Shown here piece after piece: positions 22,901 to 33,911 of a stretch of DNA of 64,000 nt. The position numbers and the translations under genes were made by a program. The stretch comes from Heterodera schachtii (Eukaryota; Nematoda; Chromadorea; Rhabditida; Heteroderidae), in assembly GCA_023374025.1 (NCBI GenBank), contig SIJG01000008.1, positions 2,120,057 to 2,184,056 of the forward strand, written 5' to 3'. The first letter of the stretch is position 1; each line of letters starts with the position of its first letter. The notes beneath the pieces were generated by a model. It was not told the DNA's origin. It did no database searches and saw only the letters and a program-made list of their open reading frames with translations.

Positions 22901-25900
22901 TTAATTAATTAGTCAACTAATTAGCACACTAATTAGGCGGCCGTCTCTGCGCCTGACCGTTTCAACGCAACAACATTTGGCAAAGCCCGTTTTGTGAAGC
23001 TGTTGGATCAGCTGCACAATTCATTGTGTCTCGATCTCGGCATGTACAGAGTCAGTAAAATTAAAAAAAAAAAAAAATTAATATACAGAAAATAACGAAA
23101 TACTTTACATTAAATGGAAAACTTTTTAATTTTTTAGCAAAATTTTCCGTATTCCAACTCGGCAAAGTTGGGCGATTTGAAGTCCACCGTCGATTTGCTC
23201 ACTTCCATCACATTTTTTCGAATGAAAGTTGGTTAAAAATGTTTTTTGTTTTTTTTTTTCATTTATGTTGGATCTGCATTTTTGGTTTAATTCATTTTTT
23301 CCATTATTTATTTGTTTCTCTTTTCTCCGTTTTTTGGCATTTCCTATGTTGTAATTTTCCCTGCCCTTCTGCTCCTCACTCAATCACTCATAAAAATGAC
23401 CCCCCTTCGTCCAATCCATCGGAAAATATTCTTCCAAACAATTTTGTGTAATTCCATCTGTTTGGCCCCTCCCATTTGCCATTGGTATTTAAGTCTTTGC
23501 CTATGCTCTTATCCTCAGGATTTCACTCACCCATTCGTTGACTCAGGTTCCCTGCCTAAAGCGATACAACTCACTTAACCTTTTGCTTTGTTTTCTTATT
23601 ATTTAAAAAAGCGATCATTCTTTATTTAACTTTGCATTTCCACTTTTTGATTTTCATTTTTATAAATTGTCTTAAAAAAATCCTTGCTGAAAAGTAACCG
23701 GGAAAAGTCCAGAGTTTGGGCACGGACACAACAATTTATTTATTTTTTTTGTTTTTTTTTGTTTTTTTAAGGTTCTCAAGTTGGCCAACCCCCCTCGGGC
23801 GTCAAATGTGGTCAAAGAATGTGCCAAAGCATGCGTGGAGGTGGGTAGCCCTGGCAGAATTTATGCAAAAAAAAAAACAAAAAAAATTCAATTAATTAAA
23901 ATTACTATATTAATTTAAATTTAAATTTTTATTTCAATTATACTTTCTTTTATTAAAATGACAAAAATTTTAAAAACGATTTTTTCCTCTTAAATTAAAT
24001 TCAAATTTGAAGAATGGTACACACCCCTTATTATGCCTTGGTCAGTCAGCATTTCATTTTAAAGCCAATTTCTGATGCTATAATTTTAAATATTTAGTTG
24101 ACATTTTGCAAAAAAAAAATATATAAATATATTTGTTATTTTTATTTAAAATTAAATTTTTACTGAATTTTCCTATTTTTTTTTTCAAATAAAGTTTGCC
24201 ATTTTGTAAAAATTCAAACACATTTCTTTCGTTCTTTTTTTGTTGTCTACAGAGCACTTACCAATTGATGTTTGACGCGTGCCGTGAAAAGTGCCAACCA
24301 TCGGATGAGTCGATGAATTTCTGGTCCGAATTCATCAAGTACATGTGCGTTTTGGCGTTTTGGCAGTCAAAAAAAAAAGCTAATCTAATTTAATTTAATT
24401 AATTTAATTTTTGTTTTTTTAATTTGAACTAAAAACGAGCATTTGGGGATTTTCGAGGGCGCTGATCACGAATATCTGAACTCGATTTGCCCAATATCCG
24501 AACCCTGTAACAGAATTCGAACAAAAGCGTTGAAAAAAAATTTTCCAAGAATGCTTTTTTTTTTTTTGGGGGGGGGGGGGGGTAAAAGCTTTAAAATTTG
24601 CGAAAACTTAAAAACGAATTTTTGAAAAGTTCAAAATTTACTTTTCCTTTCTCAAGGGGTCACTAAATAATTGCAAAAGGCAAATTTCTTGTTTTTTTTT
24701 TAATTTCATTTTTTTATTTAACAGCAGGATTGGCATAATTGAAGATGACAAGAACATTTACACACCAGTGCTCAGCCAATTTCCACAAGAATTAAACAGT
24801 GAAATTTGAAACCATTTTTAATTTAATTTTATTTTATATTTTTAATTAAAATTTATTACGAAATTTTAAATTTATATTTTAAATTCATTTTGTAGTTGGC
24901 CAACTATCCGCTGCAACTCTATGGAATTTGTACAAAACGGACCTTAAGGATGCCTTGCTTGGTAATTTTTTTTTTTTTTTTTTAATTTTATTTCGCAATT
25001 TTTATCTTCTCAGAGCATGCCCAAACGAAGCGATGCAAAACGCCAGATTATATGGTACGGGCACGGATTTAAATTTTAAAAAATTTTTTTTAGAATTTTT
25101 AAATTTTCATTTAATTTTTTAAAAATAAATTTAGAACCTCCATTTCCGCGTCAAGTCATTCTATTCAAAATATGTGGCCGTACTGCCTCAATACAAGCAA
25201 TCCATTCCCGACTTTCCTGAGTGAGTTTTGCGAAAAATATAAATAAATAATTTTAAAAAATAAAAAAATTTTTTGTAAAAAAAAAAAACCGAAAAAATAC
25301 TGATTAATAGGGCGTCAAATAAATTTATTCACATTTAAAGATGGTTTGTACCGTTTGGGATGGATTGGCTAAATGAGAATGACCAACATTCAATGGTGAG
25401 GCCTAAATGAATATTATTAATTAAATATTTTATGTTGTTTTTTGAATAAGGAAAATTTTTAAAACTAAAATTTTTTATTTCAAGAAAAACAAAAATGAAA
25501 TTTTGGCGATCAATTTTTGAGAAAATTTGTTTCAATTCATAAGAAAGAGTGTATTTATTTCTGAAATTTTTTCAGGTCATTTCAGGGGGGGTGTATTTCC
25601 CGATTTTGTTGCATTTTTAATGGAATTTTTCAGGAAAAAGGGGCAAAAAAAAGGCACCAAAACGGCAAAATGCCAACAAAAAAAAAAGCATAAGCCTCAT
25701 AAGTCGGTCTCTAGTAATTACCATATTATAATGAATAATTGAAAATATACCTTACCTAATTAATTAATTGTTTTTTTTAAAAATCAAAATTAAGGACATT
25801 TTGCGCAATGCGTACAATCGGGACAAAGCAGACAATTTCCCACAAACATCGGAGCACACCAAATTCAGCAACTCCGTGCTGGACGTGTTCACCCAACTCA

Positions 25901-28900
25901 ACGAGGCGCTGAAAGTGCTCAAACAGGTGGCCCCAATTATTAGTGATGCTCGAGAGTCTCGGTCTCGACTCGAGAAAAGTCTCGGGTTTTTTTGGTCTCG
26001 GTCTCGAGTCTTGGGAAATTTTTGGTCTCGAGCATCACTACCAATTATCAAAATTTAAATTCATTCATTACATAGCAAAATTCAATTTTTAGTGCCGCGA
26101 AAATTTATTTTTATTTTTTTCAATTAAATTAATTAAATTATATATATATTTTTAATGACATAAGTGTTCAATAGGATGAAAATTTTAAGGAGAATTTAAT
26201 TTCACACTTTCCTCTCTCAATAATATTTTCCATTTAAATATTAATTTAAATCCCGCTTAATAATTTAAGTTATTTAATGAGTTCAGATGGATTGTCCAAA
26301 TCCGGAAGTGTGCGTTGAGATGATGAGACATTTCTCAACAACAGTGAGTTTAAAAACTTAATAATAATAATAATTTATTATGTTTTTATTATTAATATTA
26401 TTTTTTGATTTTTAAAATTTACAAAGAAAATTTTAAATAAAAATTATACAAAATGATGAAAATGATTTATATTATTAGTAGGGATGTGAATTTTATGTAA
26501 ATATATATATTTTTTTCCTGGCTTCTCCATGCTCTGAATGGGGGGCGGAAGTTTGGGCACCGGGTAGTTTGGGCACCAGGAAGTTTGGGCACCAGAAATT
26601 TGGGCACCGGGAAGTTTGGGCACCAAATTAAAGAGTAAAAAATAAAAATATTTTTAATTTTCTATAAATTGCAACCATCTAATTTAAAAGCATAGTAAAT
26701 TTAATAAAATTAGAAAATAGAAAGTTTTTAACGAATTTCATTCGATTAAGCATGCTTATTTTGCTAAACTCATTACCATTAATTCAATATCAATGCCATA
26801 CATATGTATTATTTATATCTTATAACATTACAAGGCTCAGTATGTTCAAGACTTAAAGTTTATGAGTTTAAACAAAATTAGACGGGTTCTTGTTATTTCA
26901 GGCCCAACTAAGCCGGTATTCAGGTCTAAGTCCAAACACTAGTACACGTTTAACTCTACGTTTAAACAACCGTAAGAATTGACTAAATAATAAGATTGCC
27001 AGGTTTCCATACATAAATTTTTTGATTTTCAAGAACATATAAATTTTAAGACACAATGGTTGCTAAAATTTACTAAATTTTAATGATTTATATAACATTT
27101 TATTTATTTATTTAGTTTTATTTTTTTGAAATCCCCCCTCTGGTGCCCAAACTTCCCGGTGCCCAAATTTCTGGTGCCCAAACTTCCTGGTGCCCAAACT
27201 TCCCGGTGCCCAAACTTCATGTCGCCCTCTGAATAGTAGGAAAAAAAACACTTTTTTTTCCTAAAAAACGGTTTTTCAAAAAACTATAAATGTGATTATA
27301 AGCCTATTTAGAATTTTTGTACATATTTTTGACATCCCTAATAATAATAATAATAATTATTATTATTATTATTTTTTAAATTTGATTTTTAAAATTAAAA
27401 AATGAATGAAAATTTTAAATAAAAATTATACAAAATGATGAAAATAAAATGATCATTATTATTAAATTAGCTAAACAAAGTGTTGCTTGCTTATGCTGAA
27501 ATGGTGCAAGAAGATTTTGTCAAATTTATGAGCAGTGAAAAATTGGCATGCATTTTGATGAATAATGTGCAGCAATTAAGGTAAAAAAAAAATGGCACAA
27601 AGATTTTTGTTTTTTATTTTAAAAGTTTTATTGGAATTAAAAAATTTTCGCCTCCAAAATTAAAAAAAAAATAATTAATTAATTAACTTGAAAATTTTTC
27701 AAAAAAAAATTTTGAGTTTTTTTATAAGAAAATTTCAAGAAAAAGATTTAAAAAATTTTCAGCGATTTTTTTTTTTTGAAATTTATGATGAATTATTAAT
27801 TCGAGAATTTTTCCAAAAAAGCGTTCGCTAAAAATTTTTCAACAATTTTTCCTTGGAATTTTCATAAAAAAAAATTTTTATTCTTTTAAATTTCTAAATT
27901 AAAAAAAAAAATTCCGGCCGCAAAATTTCGGCCGGCGAAATTTCTGGGTAATTTTTTTTTTTAATTTTCAATTTTAAGGGTACAACTTGAGAAAATTTAC
28001 GAGAACATGGGCGGACCAACAAATTTGGATGCGGATTCCAACAAAGTGTTGAACAATTTGCAGAAAAAGGTGGACGGACTCTCAAATAATTGAAAATTAT
28101 TTAAATTAAAATATATTTTTTTAAATTTAAAAAATAAAAAATAAAATTTGATTAAGCTTAACAATGTGTTGGACAAATTGTCAGCCCAATTTGTGGTCAT
28201 CAGCTTTGAGCATGTCATTAAGGAGCAGATCAACAAACTCGGCATTCTGCTCGCCAAAATCAAAGGCCCACAATTGCAAAAGAGCCAAATGGCCGGGGTA
28301 ATTATAATTGGTAATTAGGGAACAGGACAAAACCACGCCGTTAGAATTTCTGAACTTAGAATTTTTTCAAGAAATGTTTTTTTTCTAAGATGAAAGTCTA
28401 AGTTTGAAAATTTTTTGAAACATTTCTAGCGGCGGGCGTGATTTTGCCCCGTTTTGGGCTGCACCCATTAATCATTCCATCTCATTTATTCCCCTTTAAT
28501 TATTCCTTAATTACTTTTGATTTTGTTAAAATATTTCAGTTTTTTGTGCTATGTTAGAATTTTGTTTTTTAAGTAAATTTTACTAATTTTTTTCCGATTG
28601 GAAATTTCTTTTCTTTTTTTTTTAATTTTTTAGAAATTTATTAAACATTAAATTTAATAATAATAATATATTATTATTATTAATTTAATTCTACCCATCA
28701 GCAGGAGGTTGATCTCGTGTTGGAACCGTTGATGGATTTACTGGAGGGTTCGCTGCGACGTTACGCCAAACAATGCGAAAAAACTGTGCTCAAATACATT
28801 TTGAAGGTGCCGCCCCATCCGCCATTCACTAATTTTAACACATAATTAATTAATTAATTGCCCCTATTTAAATAATTATAATTAATTAAACCCTAATTAA

Positions 28901-30579
28901 TGAATTCATTAACATTTGATTCATATTTTTGTCTACAGCAACTTTGGAAAATCATCATTGTTTGCATGGAAAAATTTGTGCAGCTTCCCCCGCCAGTTGG
29001 GTTCATCCGAAAAAGCAACGGTCATTTTGAAAAAAAATTAATTTAATAATTGGGCTTCGTTTTTAAGGCACAAAAAATCGCAAAATAAGGGCAATAAATA
29101 GGCACAAAAACCCTCAAATAGGCACCAAAATAGACAAACAAAATAAAAAAAAATTTTAACGCTTTTTAGGTAGCAAAAGCGGTCATTTTGAAATTTAAAT
29201 TTAATAAATAATAATCAATTTTTATAATTATTGGCATAATTTCAGTTGCCAAATGCGAAGATTGGCGACGTCACCAAACTGATTTCCACCCATCTGAAGG
29301 AGGGCTTGAAGAGCATCAGCTCCGTCAAAGACATGATGGTAAGCTCGGAAGGAGTCGATCCGCCGATCAAACAATTGTGGTCAAGACACAAATTTAATCG
29401 AAATCCCAAATTTAGAAAATGCCGTAAATCAATTATGCCAAAAACTGAATGCGAATACCGGAAATAGGGAAATCATTTTTGGATTAAATGCCGAACTTTC
29501 ACCTAAAAACACATCCCAAAAACAAATTAAGAAAGTGCCGAAACCAAATTCACAAAATGCCAAAAAATTTTGTATTCCCATCGAAATGCCAAACCAATTA
29601 AAAATGACTAAAATCGACAAACCTGATCAAATATTTTTTGAAGTGTAGGGGGTAAGACCGCCGGAAAAACCGTTGGAATTTTTTCTCATATTTTTCAAAA
29701 AATTTAACTAAAAATTTAGGAACTGTTGGCCCGGGACGCCGAATGTTCGCTGACGCCCAAACAGTGCGTGGTGCTCGACGCGGCATTGGACGCAATCAAA
29801 GAGGTGGCGGCAATTAAAAATAATTAATTTTTAATTGGTTTTGTTTTTCAGTGTTTCCACGCCGGAGGGCAGGGCCTGAAAAAATCGTTTTTTGAAAAAT
29901 CGCCCGAACTCCAATCGTTGAAATACGCCTTATCGCTGCTGTACACACAGCAGAGCACTGGTCAGCAGCTGATCAAGAAAACGTTCATTTCTATCCAGAA
30001 ACAGCAGGGTAAGTAGTTACGAATTACTATCACATAATGTTGAAAATATTTTTTGTGTTTTTTAGAGTCAAAAATTTGAAAAAATATGGGTTAGGGTTCG
30101 AAATTGCATCCGGACGGAATTTCATACATATACAAGGGTGTCTCGAGACTGACCACCCCTCCCCCCCCCCCACCCCTCGTCGGTCGTAAGAGGCCTCGGA
30201 TTGTTCTGGTATCCCCTCCAAGGCCTACCTCTGCCCAAATTTTCCAAAAAAAAAAACAAAAAAAAAACAAATCGCTAAATTTTTCAAATCCACAAAATTA
30301 GCAATTGAAAAAGATATTTTAAAATAATAAAAAAAAACACTCGATCAGAAGTACCATGGATTAAAATTTTAATGTAATCCATACTAAAAATGTTAAATAA
30401 AAAAATGGATTTATTTTTTGTGCTTTCGAAAACCCAAAAAAAAAATTTTTTCTTTTTTATTTTTAAAATAAAATTTTCAGTTTTGCCTTCACAATACCAA
30501 CCACCGGTGGGCGAAGTTAGTGTCCAAGTGGATTTGTTCAATCGTCCGAAAACCGGAGAACAGAAAATCACTGTGAAAG
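16084..30579 (+). CDS. unc-13: UNC-13 / Munc13 synaptic vesicle priming protein (incomplete C1 and C2C)
   Basis: UNC-13 primes synaptic vesicles at the presynaptic membrane by opening syntaxin through its MUN domain, while C1 and C2B sense diacylglycerol, calcium and phosphoinositides. At least 24 phase-consistent exons encode, in order, [141 protein letters not shown] and [11 protein letters not shown]. All of these match the conserved C-terminal half of UNC-13 from nematodes to mammals. The first exon (ATG at 16084 after a tttttag acceptor) is tentative; longer isoforms would start further upstream. Three oddities: the second half of C1 is not found, C2B lacks one conserved Asp, and nothing after the first C2C strand is found. 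Exons are listed in the domain entries. Confidence 0.93.
16996..17426. mobile_element. Phrase-repeat foldback element 1 (431 bp, CGTCGCCG phrases)
   Basis: The left end carries about five copies of AACGTCGCCG-like words (16996-17107). The right end carries the inverse (gcggcgacgttttgtccgg, 17373-17415). Between them is AT-rich DNA with palindromic character. The 9-bp string ATTCCCCCC flanks both sides (16987-16995 and 17427-17435). Because that string is C-rich low complexity, this target duplication is weaker evidence than in the sister elements. No reading frame resembles a transposase. Confidence 0.68.
18925..19250. mobile_element. Phrase-repeat foldback element 2 (GGGGGGAAACGAC phrases at one end)
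   Basis: An almost perfect palindrome occupies about 18935-19195. It carries inverted copies of aacctagaaatttttcataa and aaaatcgctgaaaaatt on either side of a centre near 19065. The right end adds three copies of GGGGGGAAACGAC and finishes CTGCTCCG. A candidate duplication ATTTTTATG lies immediately outside each end. The left end lacks the phrase array and begins GGGGGTGAAAA. The right terminus (reverse complement CGGAGCAGG) resembles that of element 1 (CGGACCAGG). Confidence 0.62.
19325..19610. repeat. Foldback relative in unc-13 intron
   Basis: An AT-rich inverted repeat runs between aatcgccgccaaaatt on the left and gctgcgaaattttgtcccggcgatattttctcc on the right (the latter 19568-19600). 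The ends look like decayed CGCCG phrases of element 1 and finish ctgttccccg. No target duplication was identified. Confidence 0.45.
25941..26040. mobile_element. 100-bp hAT-like MITE in unc-13 intron
   Basis: The ends TAGTGATGCTCGAG and CTCGAGCATCACTA are perfect 14-bp inverted repeats. They are flanked by the 8-bp duplication CCAATTAT (25933-25940 and 26041-26048). The partial unc-13 copy has the uninterrupted site (CCAATTAT at 37882-37889), which proves insertion. The interior is built of ctcgagtctcggt-type phrases. A sister element lies at 58825-58930. Confidence 0.88.
26540..27226. mobile_element. Phrase-repeat foldback element 3 (687 bp, TTTGGGCACC phrases)
   Basis: Five spaced copies of TTTGGGCACC lie at 26553-26620, and five inverted copies (GGTGCCCAAA) at 27141-27217. 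About 520 bp of AT-rich DNA separates them. The flanks are an 8-bp duplication CTCTGAAT (26532-26539 and 27227-27234). In the duplicated unc-13 segment the site is empty: CTCTGAAT occurs once, at 38406-38413, in matching flanking sequence (cttctccatg...agtagg). The insertion therefore postdates that duplication. No transposase-like frame is present. Confidence 0.9.
27640..27950. repeat. Foldback relative in unc-13 intron
   Basis: The AT-rich arms include ttttcagcgatttttt and aaaaaagcgttcgctaaaa, with aatttatgatgaatt between them. This is the same centre as in element 2 and at 62040-62180. The right end carries gccgcaaaatttcggccggcgaaattt, a phrase pair. No target duplication was identified. 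Confidence 0.45.
30481..30579 (+). other. unc-13: unc-13: first exon of C2C (last one found)
   Basis: The exon encodes [20 protein letters not shown], then [12 protein letters not shown], the opening beta strands of C2C, and ends in phase 1 at a gtgggt donor. In relatives the next residues are VVAANDLKW. I looked for a continuation through the lysyl-tRNA synthetase gene and found none. The DNA immediately downstream is a minisatellite array. Confidence 0.85.
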
Positions 30580-30685
30580 GTGGGTAAAATGTAAAAAATT
30601 TATTATAATTAAATTCAAAAATATTTAATTTTTTATACCCACGCGGCGGCGTTGTGAATATTTTGTGCCAATCCTCTTACGATTG

Positions 30686-31095
30686 GCCGACATTTGCGGC
30701 GCAGACATTTGCGGCGCCCAGTAAAGCGACATTTGCGGCGCAGACATTTGCGCGCCCAGAAAGCGACATTTGCGGCGCAGACATTTGCGCGCCCAGAAAG
30801 CGACATTTGCGGCGCTGACATTGCGGCGCTCAGTCAAAGCGATATTTGCGGCGGGCACTGACATTTGCCGCGCCCAGTCAAAGCGACATTTTCGACGCTG
30901 ACTTTTGTGGCGCCCAGTCAGAGCGACATTTGCGGCGCTGACTTTTGTGGCGCCCAGTCAGAGCGACATTTGCGGCGCTGACTTTTGTGGCGCCCAGTCA
31001 AAGCGACATTTGCGGCGCTGACTTTTGTGGAGCCCAGTCAAAGCGACATTTGCGGCGGGCGCTGACACTTGCGGCACCCAGTCAAAGCACCCCTC
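30686..31095. repeat. Minisatellite array of GACATTTGCGGCGC phrases
   Basis: About 20 copies of GACATTTGCGGCGC and variants (GACTTTTGTGGCGC) alternate with CCCAGTCAAAGC. This makes units of roughly 40-46 bp. The left boundary (cgattGGCCGACATTTGCGG) matches the reverse complement of the right end of the 39752-41891 element, so this is one arm or a solo end of the same family. All reading frames over it are repeat-encoded Arg/Cys/Ala strings and are unlikely to be genes. Confidence 0.8.
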
Positions 31096-31111
31096 TTGCC
31101 ATAATTTAGCA

Positions 31112-31581
31112 AAACATTTCTGTCCCCCCTCTTTGAAGGCAACAACACCAAGAAAAACAATGGCACAAAAAACAGCTGTGGCGCCGCAGGGTGGCGCCAC
31201 AACTACGGCACCTTCTTCATGGACAATGCCGGACGAATGGAGCGAGGCGAGGGGGGCGTCGGCGCCGCCTACAACGACAATGCCCAAATTGGCGCTTGTT
31301 TAATGAGTGCTTACTACCGTAAATGCCTTTGGAAGTTGGGCATTGCCATCCTGCTATTTCTGCCTGCAATGCTAACTGAATGCTTGTGCCATCCGGCGCC
31401 CGAGGACAAAATGTATTACTACCATAAATGTTACTATTTCTTCACTCTCATTGTACTTGTTTATCATGTTGTGTTTACGCTTTGCGCTTGTTGTATTTGT
31501 TGTTGTTGTTGTTATGGTGTTAGTATGTCGTTTTTGTATGAAAACCAACAAAAAGGAGGGCGGCATTATTTAAAAAATTAG
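31112..31581 (+). CDS. Asn/Gly-rich protein with two predicted membrane segments (copy 1)
   Basis: After a taatttag acceptor the frame reads KTFLSPLFEGNNTKKNNGTK, then NYGTFFMDNAGRMERGEGG. It continues with a hydrophobic segment (LWKLGIAILLFLPAM), a short loop with YYYHKCYYF, a second hydrophobic segment (FTLIVLVYHVVFTLCACCIC) and a Cys-rich tail. It stops at 31581. Minus-strand relatives at 33311-33710 and 42396-42800 share TFMNNAGRMERGEG, LGIAIILYLPAI and the IYYHKYY-like loop. That conservation supports real coding in an otherwise repeat-rich zone. Function unknown; earlier exons were not identified. Confidence 0.45.
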
Positions 31582-31589
31582 CAAATGAA

Positions 31590-32140
31590 ATTTCAGCAAA
31601 ACATTATTACCGATAAAACTCAATTGTTAAATTCTTGATATCTTTCGATAGCCAGCCCGTAGTGTTTTCTAATAGTCTGCAAAATTTCAAAAAATTTTGT
31701 CAAGTTTAAACAAAGTTTATGGCCAAAAAAAAAGTATGCAGGGAACTAGGTTTTTCAAACACTTTTGTAAAAAAATTTTTTGTGATTTTGCAGGCTATTA
31801 GAAAACACAGGACTTTAAAAAATTTTATTAGAAATAAAATAATTTTTTTCATCTAAAAGTCTGATCAAAATTTTCTTAACTATCAATCGATAGCTCTAAT
31901 TGTTTTTTAATTAGGCTGTAAAATTTAAAAAATTCATTAAATTTCAAAAAAATAAAGGCCAAAAATGTTTGAAAACCTGGTTGCTTGAGTTTTTTGGCCA
32001 TAACTTAGTTCAACCTTAACGAAATTTTTGAGATTTTGTAGACTATTAGAAAACGCTTAGGGCAATAAAGTGATATCATGAATTAAACAATTTAGTTGTT
32101 TTGGAGCAAAGTTATATGTAATAACCTTTTGTTGAAATTT
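31590..32140. repeat. Palindromic repeat with tcgatagccctaagtg-type cores
   Basis: This is a divergent member of the palindrome family also seen at 12340-12660, 38555-38835, 44768-45075 and 55040-55265. It has inverted tttcgatagccagcccgtag and aaagttatggcc words. No gene is seen. Confidence 0.5.
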
Positions 32141-32219
32141 TCATTTACTGGTTTTTTCATATAACGCCCTCTTTTTGATGGGTTTTAATACAACGACATA
32201 TCATTAATTAAAAGGCATT

Positions 32220-32820
32220 AATTATGCTTTTTACGAATAGAACATATGCCTATAACATCGTCCAACAAGTGATAATCTGTTGGGTCGACGGTTTTGGGTT
32301 TGATGCGCTGACGTCGCTTAATTGTACAGCAATTTTTGCTTTTCCCCTGGGGACATTCTTTGGCTTTTCAAAAGTCTCGCTCAAACAGCCTCGAATTGGG
32401 AAAAATCATTGCATTACAATAATTTTATTTAAAAAAAATAGGAAAATTGTATATACAGTATACAGATTAAAAAATATATACTTGTACGACAGAAAGGGAA
32501 TGGAATAATAAAAACCATGTTAAAAAAAGTAATGGAATATACCATTTTTTTCTTTAATTATCACCCAGGGGGGATTATTTTTCAACCTCTTCAGAAAGGG
32601 AGTGCTAATTGGAGACGGGGTGATAATTTGAGAAAATACTGTATATATAGAAGAGACACAAGGAGAAATAGACCATAGAAAAGAGAGAGAGAGAGAGAGA
32701 AAAAAGGATCTAATAAAATGCATATATATAATAATATGGTTAAAGATAAAGAACCCCAAAATATATCACCTCAAATGTTTGTATAAAATTTGTTATCACT
32801 CACTATCATTCAAAAATTTT
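32220..32820. repeat. Segment of duplicated block (copy A, left part)
   Basis: This 600-bp stretch recurs at 38865-39610. Shared words include gtcgcttaattgtac, tttttcaacctcttcagaaag, atagaccatagaa and a GA-rich run, and both end in aaaatttgttatcactcact. The leading 130 bp also recur at 36995-37100. A MITE-like part (32545-32640, ctttaattatcaccc ... ggtgataatttgagaaaata) lies inside. No gene is supported. Confidence 0.65.
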
Positions 32821-33310
32821 TGTGTTTTTGTATTTTAAAATTTTCTAGGTAAAAAAAAGATTTCAGGAATAACGTCCATTTATGCAAGATATCCATGTAC
32901 ATGTTTTTTTTTGTCCAGCAGATTGTGTTTTTCGGAGCTAAAATCAATCGCAGGATTGAGCTTCGCTAGCGACCAAGGGTGTAGCCAGGGGGGGGGGGCT
33001 GAAGGGGCTAAAGCTCCCCCCGAAATCCAAAAATAAAAATATTTTGAAATTTTAAGCATTTTCTTAACAAATGCATTAAATTCCCAAAAAATTTTTCCCG
33101 GCTCTGACCCCCATTTTAGCATATTTTTGGAAAATGGAGACCAAAATGGCAAAATAATATTATTTTTTTGGCGAAAAATGGCGCTAAAAATTTTGTAAAT
33201 ACACCCCCTGCTGATTTGGGCTTTCAAGAAACGAAAAATACAGTCAAAAAAAAGCAAAATTTTGACCTCAGCCCCCCCCCCCCCCGAAGCCAAGGGTCTT
33301 GACTACGATG

Positions 33311-33710
33311 CTAGCGAACACAGCAACAACAAACAAGAACACAAAAATAGAAGAGCATAATCACAGAACAAACAATCAAATCAATGGTAGTAGCGATCAA
33401 ATAATATTTATGGTAGATGTAAATTTGATCACCGGAGGTCGGATGGTATGTGTTTTGAGTTTGAATTGCAGGAAGATACAAAATGATGGCAATGCCCAAC
33501 GCGAACAGAGATTTACAGAAACCCTTAAATGTTTCAATTGCGGGGCCGAGAGAGTCTCCGCTGCCCTCGCCGCGCTCCATTCGTCCGGCGTTGTTCATGA
33601 AGGTGCCGTAGGTGTGTGCGCGCTTTCCTCTTCGGCCGCCTCCGCCGCTGTTTTTTGTGCCATTGTTGTTGTTGTTGTTATTGTTGCATTTATTTGTGTG
33701 GGACAGAATT
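33311..33710 (-). CDS. Asn/Gly-rich protein with two predicted membrane segments (copy 2)
   Basis: On the minus strand the frame reads an Asn run, GTKNSGGGGRRGKRAHTYGT, then FMNNAGRMERGEGSGDSLGP. A hydrophobic stretch follows (LFALGIAIILYLPAIQ), then YHPTSGDQIYIYHKYYLIA, and a second hydrophobic stretch ending VCCCCVR, with a stop near 33311. It is nearly identical to 42396-42800 and clearly related to 31112-31581. The order (tRNA-like sequence, then this gene, both minus) is the same in both duplicated blocks. No known domain was recognised. Confidence 0.45.
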
Positions 33711-33802
33711 TTTGCTTAAATATGGTAAGGGATTGAAATAAAAATTCAACCGGCGTATGGGTGGTCTAGAAGATCCCCTGACAGATGTAGAACATAAAAG
33801 GT

Positions 33803-33880
33803 AACTCGCCCGGTGGGACTTGAACCCACGACTCCCGCAATCCGTGCCGTGCTCTAACCAACAACTGAGCTACGTAGGTC
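33803..33880 (-). ncRNA. tRNA-like sequence (pseudo-tRNA or tRNA-derived repeat), copy A
   Basis: The minus strand has an A-box-like TAGCTCAGTTGTTGGTTAG with a GCTC/GAGC D stem. It also has a perfect GTGGG/CCCAC T stem around a B-box-like GGTTCAAGTCC. The middle does not form a good anticodon arm, and the 5' and 3' acceptor strands (ACCTACG, CGGGCGA) do not pair. A functional tRNA is therefore unlikely, and a tRNA-derived repeat or relic fits better. It recurs at 42895-42973 with the more canonical GGTTCGAGTCC. Confidence 0.55.
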
Positions 33881-33911
33881 CTTTATCCCATTTTCTTCCA
33901 CACTCCATTCC

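Larger units (their letters stand above)
21772..30008 (+). other. unc-13: unc-13: MUN domain exons
   Basis: Exons, all consistent in phase: 21772-21978, 22370-22486, 22937-23050, 23138-23227, 23772-23840, 24253-24338, 24725-24798, 24896-24961, 25014-25054, 25135-25220, 25341-25395, 25795-25926, 26287-26343, 27471-27580, 27979-28069, 28157-28297, 28702-28806, 28939-28995, 29246-29338, 29720-29803 and 29852-30008. They encode the MUN region without a stop, for example [34 protein letters not shown] text, [20 protein letters not shown] and [13 protein letters not shown] Gln/His-rich insert near the start (residues [15 protein letters not shown]) is not typical of the family. Several introns hold mobile elements. 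The 28995 donor (GTTGGG) is chosen because it keeps the frame. Confidence 0.88.

Noticed and set aside
28996..29020. Longer unc-13 exon ending at the gtcatt donor (adding VGFIRKSN)
   Set aside because: It would leave phase 1 before an exon that must start in phase 0. The GTTGGG donor at 28996 keeps the frame and fits relatives.
30625..31287. Cys/Arg-rich frames on both strands
   Set aside because: Both are readings of the GACATTTGCGGC minisatellite.
33803..33880. Functional tRNA gene
   Set aside because: The A- and B-box-like segments and T stem are present, but acceptor strands do not pair and no good anticodon arm can be drawn.
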